Assembly: GCA_035534855.1 (NCBI GenBank)
Contig: DATLRD010000010.1
Span: forward strand, 39,340 to 103,339
Direction: 5' to 3'
DNA length: 64,000 bases
Origin: DATARH01 sp035534855
GTDB taxonomy: Bacteria > Pseudomonadota > Alphaproteobacteria > ATCC43930 > CGMCC-115725
Positions within the stretch are counted from its first letter, which is position 1, and each line of letters begins with the position of its first letter. Below are positions 57,565 through 64,000 of the stretch, piece after piece. The position numbers were made by a program, and so were the translations under genes. Under the pieces are notes generated by a model. That model had not been told where the DNA came from, made no database searches, and saw nothing but the letters and a program-made list of their open reading frames with translations.

Positions 57565-57689
57565 CCGAAGCCCCCCTACCTGGAAACGAAACAAGGGGGC
57601 CGAAGCCCCCCTACCTGGAAACGAAACAAGGGGGCCGAAGCCCCCCTACCTGGAAACGAAACAAGGGGGCCGAAGCCCCCTTGTCGCGT
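57565..57689. repeat. Tandem 35-bp repeat array of hairpins ending in a strong stem-loop
   Basis: Three full copies of a 35-bp unit start at 57565, 57600 and 57635, and a partial fourth at 57670. Every unit junction forms GGGGGC-CGAA-GCCCCC, a 6-bp hairpin with a stable tetraloop. At the last copy the stem extends to ACAAGGGGGC / GCCCCCTTGT, a perfect 10-bp palindromic hairpin. The array lies between convergent genes and probably ends transcripts from both sides. The preceding copies look like duplications of an original terminator. Confidence 0.8.
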
Positions 57690-57711
57690 CACGCGATCGC
57701 CGGTTGGACGA

Positions 57712-58152
57712 TCAGTGGCTGCTGCTCGGCCGCGGGCCAGACGGCGGGGCCGACGGCGGCGGCGGCGCGGTCAGCGCTGGTTCCGGCGGCGGCGCCGGGT
57801 TCTCCGGCGGCGGGGTCATCGGCTCGGACGCGCTCGGCGCCGGCTTCTTCTTGTGGACCACGTGATGCATGACGTGGTGGTGCACGACGCGGTGATGTTC
57901 CACATGATGGACGACGCGATGATGATGCACGACCCGATGGCGCACCACATGGTGGCGATAGTGGCGCTCGACGTGGTGCGGCGGCGGCGGTGGAGCGCTC
58001 GGCACCACGTAGGGCTGCTCCGGCGCCGGCGGCGGGGCCGGGGCCATCATCGGCGCCGGTTGCAGCTCGGGTTGTGGAGGCGGCGGGGAGTGCGAGCATG
58101 CGGCCAGCGCCGCTGCCGCACCAATAGCGATAAGGGTGCTTGCGATCTTCAC
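57712..58152 (-). CDS. His-rich, Pro-rich lipoprotein
   Basis: A 146-residue lipoprotein with signal MKIASTLIAIGAAAALAAC (Cys19). After a Pro-rich segment (residues 23-58) comes an extremely His-rich block: 19 His among residues 59-100 with repeats such as RVVHH, VEHHRVVHH. A Pro/Ser-rich tail follows. The His block should bind Ni, Zn or Cu. The start is GTG 58152 with AAGGAG eight bases upstream. It could be a periplasmic metal sponge, or an unrelated low-complexity linker protein. The composition differs strongly from the neighbours. Confidence 0.78.
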   Translation of the reverse strand: MKIASTLIAIGAAAALAACSHSPPPPQPELQPAPMMAPAPPPAPEQPYVVPSAPPPPPHHVERHYRHHVVRHRVVHHHRVVHHVEHHRVVHHHVMHHVVHKKKPAPSASEPMTPPPENPAPPPEPALTAPPPPSAPPSGPRPSSSH

Positions 58153-58325
58153 CTGTTAATCTCCTTGGGACCGAAACCGGCTCTCACCGAGCCTGCAATA
58201 GCATTTCCGTCACAGTCGCAGAAGCGGGAAAGTGATGCGGTTTCGGGTTGGGAACGACGCCAGATACTTGGCGGCGGCGACCCCCCTCGCGCGCCCCGCG
58301 CAGAGCGCGAAACATCGCCGAATCA

Positions 58326-59252
58326 CTAAGCGCGAGGCGCGATATGGCGCAGACGATAGTGCGCGTCGACAGTCGGCGGCGTCGGCTCTGCGACGACGAT
58401 CCCGCGGTCGATCAGGTCGATCAGATGTGCCAGCACCGACCGGCCGGCGGCGCGGCGCAGCGACGGGTCGAGCCCGACATAAAGCCGCGCGACCATCGCG
58501 TCGACCCGCTCAATCCCCGAGCGCAGGCAATCGAGCACCCCCGCCTCGCGTTCGCGGCGGTGGGCGATGAAGGCGCGGACATGGCGCTGCGGTTCGTTGA
58601 TCGCCGGGCCATGGGTCGGCCAGTATACGTTGTCACGCCGGCTCAGCAGCTTGTCGAGCGAGGCCATGTAGTCGGCCATGTTGCCGTCGGGTGGGGCGAT
58701 CACGCTGGTCGACCAGCCCATCACGTGGTCACCGCTGAACAGGATGCCGGAATCGGGCAGCGCGAAGCACAGATGGTTCGATGTGTGGCCGGGCGTATGG
58801 ACCGCCTCGAAGCGGAACTTGCTGCCGGCGATCGCGTCGCCGTCTTTGACTACGATGTCGGGCGCGAAATCCCAGTCACCGCCTTCCTCGACCGCGGTCT
58901 CGCCGCGCCGCCCGCCGGCATGCGGGCCAAAACCGTAGGTCGGCGCCCCGGTCGCCGCCTTGACGGCCGCGGCGGCCGGCGAATGGTCGCGGTGCGTGTG
59001 GGTGACGAGGATGTGGGTCACGCTCTCGCCCGCAAGGCTCGCCAGCAGCGCGTCGACATGTTCGGGCAGATCGGGGCCAGGGTCGATCACTGCGACCTCG
59101 CCGTCGCCGACGACATAGGTGCCGGTGCCCTTGAAGGTGAACGGCCCGGGGTTGCGCGCGACGATGCGGCGCAGCCCCGGCGCGATCCGCTCAAGCTGCC
59201 CGTATTCGAAAACAACGTCGCGGCGAAACGGGATATCGGCGGGCATCGGCAT
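58326..59252 (-). CDS. MBL-fold metallo-hydrolase (LACTB2/RNase-Z-like)
   Basis: A 308-residue metallo-beta-lactamase-fold hydrolase. The metal motif is VTHTHRDHSP (HxHxDH), followed by HTPGHTSNHLCF, LFSGDHVMGW and THGPAINEP. A C-terminal winged-helix-like domain (ERVDAMVARLYVGLDPSLRRAAGRSVLAHLIDLIDRG) matches the LACTB2-type architecture. It is probably a cytosolic thioester or nucleic-acid hydrolase. It is divergent from the small DUF6489 gene. Confidence 0.92.
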   Translation of the reverse strand: MPMPADIPFRRDVVFEYGQLERIAPGLRRIVARNPGPFTFKGTGTYVVGDGEVAVIDPGPDLPEHVDALLASLAGESVTHILVTHTHRDHSPAAAAVKAATGAPTYGFGPHAGGRRGETAVEEGGDWDFAPDIVVKDGDAIAGSKFRFEAVHTPGHTSNHLCFALPDSGILFSGDHVMGWSTSVIAPPDGNMADYMASLDKLLSRRDNVYWPTHGPAINEPQRHVRAFIAHRREREAGVLDCLRSGIERVDAMVARLYVGLDPSLRRAAGRSVLAHLIDLIDRGIVVAEPTPPTVDAHYRLRHIAPRA

Positions 59253-59295
59253 TGTTCCTTGCTAAAGTTGCCAATCGTAGCAGAAGGGACCGGCG

Positions 59296-59538
59296 ATGAA
59301 GATCTCGTTCGATGTCGATTGCACACCCGAGGAGCTGCGCGGGTTTTTCGGGCTGCCCGAGGTCAAGCCGATGCAGGACCGGCTGATGCACGAGGTCGAA
59401 GAGCGGTTGCGCGCCAACCTGAAGGCGCTCGACGCCGAGGCGATGCTCAAGACGTGGCTGCCGGCCGGGCTCGAAGGATTTCAGAAGTTCCAGGAAATGA
59501 TGTTCGGCCAGATGGGGCGGGGCGGCGGCAAGAAATAG
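59296..59538 (+). CDS. DUF6489-like small protein
   Basis: An 80-residue acidic/basic helical protein: MKISFDVDCTPEELRGFFGLPEVKPMQDRLMHEVEERLRANL at the start, then a C-terminal FQEMMFGQMGRGGGKK. The pattern PEELRxFxGLPEVxPMQ is seen in many alphaproteobacterial small proteins (DUF6489). No enzymatic residues are apparent. The gene stands between divergent MBL and convergent pdxY genes. Confidence 0.85.
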   Translation: MKISFDVDCTPEELRGFFGLPEVKPMQDRLMHEVEERLRANLKALDAEAMLKTWLPAGLEGFQKFQEMMFGQMGRGGGKK

Positions 59539-59546
59539 CCGGGCCG

Positions 59547-60389
59547 CTAGATCCGCTGCGGCGCGAACGTGCGGCGCGGCGCAATCAGCTCGTCCTGGGT
59601 CTCGATCAGCGCCAGCTCGTAGCGACCGAGCCGCGCGGTCGCCTCGATCAGCGCGAACAGCGACGCGGCGGTGCCGGCGAGCGCTTCGGGCAGGCTGTCG
59701 CCGCGCAGCATGCGGGCAAGAAACACCGCAGCGGTTACGTCGCCGCAGCCGTTGAGTATCACCGGCACGCGCGGCGTCTCGACCGCCCAGGTGCCCCCGG
59801 CGCCCGCCGCCAGCATCGCAATGCGGTCGTCGGCGGTTTCCAGGCTGGTGACCAGCACCGTCGCCGGGCCGCGCCGACGCAATTCGCCGGCCGCCTCGGC
59901 CGCTTCGGCAAAGCCGGCGACGTTGTGCCCGGTCAGGAATTCTAGCTCGAACCGGTTGGGGGTGACGATATCGGCGACGGCGAGCGCCCGGTCGCGGAAG
60001 AATTCGGCGATGCCCGAGGTCACATACGATCCGGTATCGACATCGCCGATCACCGGGTCGCAGCAGAACACCGCGCGCGGGTTGGCGCTTTTGACCCGGG
60101 CGACAATGTCGAGCAGCACCGGCCCGGTCTCGGCGGCGCCGAGATAGCCGCTGAGCACGGCATCGCACTGACCGAGAACGCCCAATTCGGCGATACCCTC
60201 AAACAGCGTCGCCACCTGCTCGGCGCCGACCACCGAGCCGCGCCATGTGCCGTGGCCGGTGTGGTTCGAGAACGCGACGGTATCGAGCGACCACGCCTCA
60301 CATCCCAGGCGCTGCAGCGGAAACAGCGCGGCGGCGTTGCCGACATGGCCATAGGCGACGCGCGACTGGACCGAAAGGACGGTGGGCAT
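59547..60389 (-). CDS. pdxY: Pyridoxal kinase
   Basis: A 280-residue ribokinase-fold kinase that phosphorylates pyridoxal for PLP synthesis. Family blocks are LSVQSRVAYGHVGNAAALFPLQRLG, VDTGSYVTSGIAEFFRD, and TPNRFELEFLTG. The catalytic loop reads NGCGDVTAAVFLA, so the usual GTGD is GCGD; the aspartate base is retained. The start ATG 60389 shares a base with the stop of the upstream membrane protein gene (TGATG), implying coupled translation. The many PLP enzymes in this window depend on its product. Confidence 0.92.
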   Translation of the reverse strand: MPTVLSVQSRVAYGHVGNAAALFPLQRLGCEAWSLDTVAFSNHTGHGTWRGSVVGAEQVATLFEGIAELGVLGQCDAVLSGYLGAAETGPVLLDIVARVKSANPRAVFCCDPVIGDVDTGSYVTSGIAEFFRDRALAVADIVTPNRFELEFLTGHNVAGFAEAAEAAGELRRRGPATVLVTSLETADDRIAMLAAGAGGTWAVETPRVPVILNGCGDVTAAVFLARMLRGDSLPEALAGTAASLFALIEATARLGRYELALIETQDELIAPRRTFAPQRI

Positions 60390-60826
60390 CAGCCGCGGCG
60401 GTCGAGCGCGTCGTAGACGCTCTTGAGGCTCAGGAACACCACGAGTCCGCTGGCGCCGAACATCGCGATCCCCGCATCGTGCAGGCTGCCCTCGTCCCAC
60501 GCGGCGGCGACAAACAGCCCGGCGAGGCCGAGCACGGCAAAAAGCGGTACGACGATCGCCAGGTTGGCCGGGCTGTCGACCAGCAGAAATCCTCGCGCCT
60601 CGCCCTCGGCGCCGTCGAAATGGGCCTTGATCCGCAGAAACGCGAGCAGCAGCGAGCAGATGCTGAGCACCAGCCCGCACCAGTAATCGCCCGGCGTGCC
60701 GCTCTTGCTGGCGACGAAGGCGCCGAGCACCGCGAACCCTGCGAGCACGACGAGCGGGACCCATAGCCCAAACCACGCGCACATGGTCTGCCCATCACTC
60801 TCCGGCGCCGCGTGTTGTGCTTGCAT
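60389..60826 (-). CDS. Four-helix inner-membrane hypothetical protein
   Basis: A 145-residue protein with four predicted membrane segments: LWVPLVVLAGFAVLGAFVAS, WCGLVLSICSLLLAFLRI, LAIVVPLFAVLGLAGLFVAA, and AGIAMFGASGLVVFLSL. The second ATG (60784) is an alternative start that removes a polar tail. It is translationally coupled to pdxY. No family is recognised. Confidence 0.7.
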   Translation of the reverse strand: MQAQHAAPESDGQTMCAWFGLWVPLVVLAGFAVLGAFVASKSGTPGDYWCGLVLSICSLLLAFLRIKAHFDGAEGEARGFLLVDSPANLAIVVPLFAVLGLAGLFVAAAWDEGSLHDAGIAMFGASGLVVFLSLKSVYDALDRRG

Positions 60827-60918
60827 CCGATCCGCCTCGCCTCGTCAAATTCGAGCGCACTCGCCCTCGACCCTCTAACAAAACTATAACCATCGCGTTG
60901 CAATGCCGAGGGTTTCCG

Positions 60919-61806
60919 ATGCCGGCGACAATCCGCCCCCGCCGCAGCCTGCTGTTCATGCCCGGCGCCAACGCTCGCGCCCTCGCCAAATCGCGCGAAT
61001 TGGCTGCCGACGGGCTGATCTTCGACCTCGAAGACGCCGTCGCGCCCGACGCCAAGGAGGCCGCACGAGCCGCGATCGCCGCGGCGCTTGCCGCAGGCGG
61101 CTATGGCGCGCGCGAGCTTGTGGTGCGGGTCAACCCGCTCGATTCGCCGTCGGGCGCGGGCGATCTCGCCGCCGTTTCGCGGATGCCGGTCGATGCGGTG
61201 CTGCTGCCCAAGGTCGAGAGCGCCGAGCGGGTACGCGAGACCGTGGCCCGGCTCGATGCCGCCGGTGCGCCGCCCGACCGCGCGGTGTGGTGCATGCTCG
61301 AAACGCCGCTCGGCATCCTCAACGCCCGCGAGATCGCCGGTGCGAGCCCGCGCGCCGCCGTGCTGGTGATGGGCACCTCGGACCTGACCGCCGACCTGCA
61401 CGCGCTCGAAATGCGCGACCGGGCGCCGCTGATGACCGCGCTCGGCCTCGCGCTCTTGGCGGCGCGCGCCTATGGCCTGGCGATCCTCGACGGGGTGCAT
61501 CTCGACCTCGCCGACGACGACGGCTTTGCCGCCGCGTGCCGGCAGGGCCGGGCGCTCGGCTTTGATGGCAAGACGCTGATCCATCCGAAGCAGATTGCCC
61601 CGGCCAATGCCGCTTTTGCACCGAACGCCGATGAGATCGACCACGCACGCCGCATCATCGCCGCGCACCGCGACGCGGCCGCGGCGGGCAAGGGGATCGT
61701 CGTCGTGGATGGGAGGCTGGTCGAAAACCTCCACGTCGCCGCCGCCGAGCGCATCCTGGCGCTCGCGGCGGCGATCGCGGAGGGCGATGCGAGCCGGGCA
61801 TGCTGA
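60919..61806 (+). CDS. HpcH/HpaI aldolase / citrate lyase beta-like protein
   Basis: A 295-residue TIM-barrel lyase of the CitE-like group. Motifs are RRSLLFMPGANARALAKS, LIFDLEDAVAPDAKEAAR (metal Asp/Glu), LPKVESAERVRE, LETPLGILNAREIA and FDGKTLIHPKQIAPAN. This group includes citramalyl-CoA and malyl-CoA lyases/thioesterases. The start ATG 60919 follows GAGGG. No acyl-CoA partner genes lie next to it. Confidence 0.92.
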   Translation: MPATIRPRRSLLFMPGANARALAKSRELAADGLIFDLEDAVAPDAKEAARAAIAAALAAGGYGARELVVRVNPLDSPSGAGDLAAVSRMPVDAVLLPKVESAERVRETVARLDAAGAPPDRAVWCMLETPLGILNAREIAGASPRAAVLVMGTSDLTADLHALEMRDRAPLMTALGLALLAARAYGLAILDGVHLDLADDDGFAAACRQGRALGFDGKTLIHPKQIAPANAAFAPNADEIDHARRIIAAHRDAAAAGKGIVVVDGRLVENLHVAAAERILALAAAIAEGDASRAC

Positions 61807-61859
61807 CCCGAGAGTCTGCACCCTCGCCGGGCGCCGCATTACGGTGAGGGGCGGGGCGC

Positions 61860-62924
61860 CTACCCGCAGGCGATGCAATAGGCGTCGCGGACGCCTTCGG
61901 GCAGGCGGCTTTCGTGCCAGGTCTTGCCGCCGTCTTGGGTCCCGAACACCTGGCCGACGCGCGAGACGCCGTAGACCTGGTTGGGGTCGCGCGGATGGAT
62001 CGTCACGCCCATCATCGTCGCGTCGGCCTTGACGCCGTGGTCGAACCGCTTCCAGCTCTTGCCGACATCGTCGCTCTTATAGATCGAGCCGTCGGTCGAG
62101 CGCGCCGCCGGAGAGAGCGCCGCGTACATGACCTTGGGGTCGTGCGGCGAGGTGCGGATGTCGCGGCCGTAGGTCAGCGGCGAGTAGCGGCCGATCTCCA
62201 TATCCTGCCAGGTGTCGCCGTGGTCGGGGCTGCGGAACAAGCCCATGCGGTTGGCGAGGAACACGGTGCCCGGCGCCGCGGCGCTGCACGCCAGCGCGTG
62301 GCCGTCGAGCATACCCTCGATCTCGGTCTGGCTGCCGATGCGGCTGCGGTATTTCGGCTCTTCGCAAAAGCGGATCAGGTCGACGGTGCAGTCCTGCCAG
62401 CTTTCGCCGGCGTTGCGGCTGCGCATCGCGCCGTTGGCTTCGAGCGTCGCATACACGTCGTCGGGCGAATTCGGGTCGACATCGAGCCGCATGACCCGGC
62501 AGGCAAACGCCATGATGACGCGGTCGGGCAAATGCGGGTCGGCGAGCTTTTTCCAATGGTCGCCGCCATCGTCGCTGCGAAAGACGCCGACCGGGGTCGC
62601 GCCGGCGTAAATCCGCCGCGTGTCCTTGGGATGCACCAGAATCGACCAGATGTCGGGGTCGCCGCCGGGCACCGGCAGGTGCTCGAATTTGCCGCCGCGA
62701 TTGCCGCTGCGATAGATGCCCTTGGTGCTGCCGACAAAGATCGTGTCGTGATCGGTCGGGTGTACGGTGATGGCGTGCACCTCGGCGCCCTCTGGCAATC
62801 CGTTGGTCAGGTGCTCCCATTTGCCGTCGCCGGCTGCCTGGCGGAAAATCCCGCCGAGCGTGCCGGTATGCGTCGCGCCAACCGTCGCCGCCACGCCGGC
62901 GTAAACATGGCTTGTGCCCGCCAT
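61860..62924 (-). CDS. BNR/sialidase-like beta-propeller protein
   Basis: A 354-residue protein made of repeated BNR (Asp-box) units: SDDGGDHWKK, SRNAGESWQD, SPDHGDTWQD, SDDVGKSWKR and TQDGGKTWHE, each about 50-70 residues apart, as in a beta-propeller. Six or seven blades are likely. It lacks a signal peptide and the sialidase catalytic Arg triad was not seen, so it may be a photosystem-assembly-like or general propeller rather than a glycosidase. AGGAGGAAGCG precedes ATG 62924. Confidence 0.88.
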   Translation of the reverse strand: MAGTSHVYAGVAATVGATHTGTLGGIFRQAAGDGKWEHLTNGLPEGAEVHAITVHPTDHDTIFVGSTKGIYRSGNRGGKFEHLPVPGGDPDIWSILVHPKDTRRIYAGATPVGVFRSDDGGDHWKKLADPHLPDRVIMAFACRVMRLDVDPNSPDDVYATLEANGAMRSRNAGESWQDCTVDLIRFCEEPKYRSRIGSQTEIEGMLDGHALACSAAAPGTVFLANRMGLFRSPDHGDTWQDMEIGRYSPLTYGRDIRTSPHDPKVMYAALSPAARSTDGSIYKSDDVGKSWKRFDHGVKADATMMGVTIHPRDPNQVYGVSRVGQVFGTQDGGKTWHESRLPEGVRDAYCIACG

Positions 62925-63041
62925 CGCTTCCTCCTGTTGCAACGTTCTGGTGCGATCATAACGCGCTCCGCATGGAAGTCACAAAAACTCGCGGCGGTGC
63001 TGGCCGATCCGCTATGCTGGGGCAGCAATACGGAGGCATTG

Positions 63042-64000
63042 ATGGCTGTACAGAAACGTCGCGTAGGAAGAAACGGGCCGGAAGTAGCCGCGATTGGGCT
63101 TGGCTGCATGTCGCTGTCGGGCGTTTACGGCCCGAGCGACGACGCGGCCGGCGTCAGCTTTGTCCAGCAGGCGATCGACCTCGGCGTCGATTTTCTCGAC
63201 AGCTCGGATATGTATGGCTGGGGCCAGAACGAGGAACTGCTCGGCCGCGCGCTCAAGGGCCGGCGCGGCAACGTCGTACTGGCGTCGAAATTCGGCCAGG
63301 TTCAGAACCCCGGCGGCGCCAACGGCGTCAACGGCCGGCCCGAATACGTGATTGAGGCCTGTGAGGCGAGCCTCAAGCGGCTGCAGACCGATTACATCGA
63401 CGTGTACTTCCAGCACCGGGTCGACCCGAACGTGCCGGTCGAGGACACGGTCGGCGCGATGGCCCAGCTGGTCGAGCAGGGCAAGGTGCGGCATCTCGGC
63501 CTGTGCGAGGCGGCGCCCGAGCGCATCCGCCGCGCCCATGCGGTGCACCCGATCGCCGCGGTGCAGAGCGAATATTCGCTGCTCTACCGCGAGGTTGGCG
63601 AGGAGACCCGCAAGACCACGCGCGATCTCGGCATTTCCTTTGTCGCCTACGCCCCACTCGGCCGCAGCCTCTTGGCCGGCGCGGTGCCCGACCTCAACAA
63701 TCTGCAGCCCGGCGACACGCGCGGTCGGCACCCGCGCTTCGAGGGCGAGAACTTCCAGAAAAACCGCGCTCTCGTCGAGCGGGTCGAGGCGATCGCCGCC
63801 GATAAGCGCTGCACCGTCGCCCAGCTCTGCCTCGCCTGGCTCCTGGCGCAGGGCGACGACGTGATCCCGATCCCCGGCACCAAGCGCCTCGAACGGCTGA
63901 AGGAAAACCTCGGTGCGCTCGACGTGACGCTGACCGCCGACGAGGCGGCGCAGATCGGCGAGGTCGTCCCGGTCGGCGCCGCCGCCGGCACCCGCTATCC
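63042..64000 (+). CDS. Aldo/keto reductase, 3' end beyond the window
   Basis: At least 319 residues of an AKR-family (YajO/IolS-like) NADPH-dependent reductase. Catalytic tetrad residues are visible: D and Y in FLDSSDMYGWGQNE, Lys in LASKFGQ, and His in YFQHRVDPNVP. The cofactor region is IPIPGTKRLERLKENLGAL. GGAGG lies before ATG 63042. The sequence runs into the window edge only a few residues before the usual family end. Confidence 0.94.
   Translation, partial: MAVQKRRVGRNGPEVAAIGLGCMSLSGVYGPSDDAAGVSFVQQAIDLGVDFLDSSDMYGWGQNEELLGRALKGRRGNVVLASKFGQVQNPGGANGVNGRPEYVIEACEASLKRLQTDYIDVYFQHRVDPNVPVEDTVGAMAQLVEQGKVRHLGLCEAAPERIRRAHAVHPIAAVQSEYSLLYREVGEETRKTTRDLGISFVAYAPLGRSLLAGAVPDLNNLQPGDTRGRHPRFEGENFQKNRALVERVEAIAADKRCTVAQLCLAWLLAQGDDVIPIPGTKRLERLKENLGALDVTLTADEAAQIGEVVPVGAAAGTRY

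Noticed and set aside
57565..57689. CRISPR array
   Set aside because: Repeats are directly tandem with no spacers, and no cas genes are present; a terminator-derived tandem repeat fits better.
1..64000. tRNA, rRNA, insertion sequence or prophage
   Set aside because: No acceptor/anticodon folds, transposase or integrase motifs, or terminal repeats with target duplications were found in the intergenic regions read.

Overview
The window is a GC-rich stretch of bacterial chromosome with third codon positions dominated by G and C. Its gene content and order (argD-argF with a nearby hslO, long-form purC, CtaG/PCuAC/SCO copper genes, several luciferase-like and CaiB-type genes, glutathione-dependent formaldehyde dehydrogenase, many secreted conserved hypotheticals) point to an alphaproteobacterium, perhaps of the Rhodospirillales/Reyranella type. 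This placement is inferred from gene content; no rRNA or tRNA gene was seen. No phage, transposase, plasmid or CRISPR locus was recognised. It reads as an ordinary chromosomal segment of about 67 genes.

Layout. 0-7 kb: a partial amidohydrolase diverging from a luciferase-like oxidoreductase, a lipoprotein, hslO, a methyltransferase that interrupts the usual arg-hslO neighbourhood, then argF and argD on the minus strand. Upstream of argD lie a consensus-like promoter and a 27-codon arginine-rich leader ORF with alternative hairpins. 7-15 kb: katG with a PerR/Fur-like operator, an EmrB-type exporter, recX, a PaiB-like flavoprotein, a LysE exporter, a glutathione peroxidase, a flavin monooxygenase and a Tyr/Gly-rich secreted protein. 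15-21.6 kb: purC; a copper/cytochrome-oxidase group (CtaG, PCuAC, a small membrane protein, SCO); a core MetE-like protein; a LysR regulator with a divergent secreted protein and a clear operator between them. 21.6-26.6 kb: a four-gene minus-strand operon of two paralogous PhyH-type dioxygenases flanking a KpsS-like capsule glycosyltransferase fused to a degenerate SDR domain, ending in a Tam-like methyltransferase. 26.9-33.1 kb: a CaiB transferase, a lytic transglycosylase, a glpK-cupin-VOC operon and a PilZ protein. 33-38.6 kb: formaldehyde dehydrogenase, a rhodanese, a VOC protein and an F420/FMN-type oxidoreductase among several dispersed repeats, then an NDH-2-like flavoprotein. 38.7-46 kb: a catabolic run of an enolase-superfamily enzyme, two paralogous D-2-hydroxyacid dehydrogenases and an amidase, followed by a metallophosphoesterase and an MFS transporter. 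46-64 kb: secreted hypotheticals, a diiron ferritin-like protein, hydrolases, DedA, SAM hydrolase, MFS and TerC proteins, a MarR-GNAT fusion with its operator, a paired fold-type I/IV aminotransferase operon ended by a tandem hairpin array, a His-rich lipoprotein, an MBL hydrolase, pdxY, a CitE-like lyase, a BNR-repeat protein and a truncated aldo/keto reductase.

The strongest candidates for something not yet described are the arginine-rich leader/attenuator before argD and the dioxygenase-flanked capsule transferase/pseudo-SDR cassette. Functions of individual proteins are family-level readings from motifs; start codons were chosen from Shine-Dalgarno spacing and gene overlaps.
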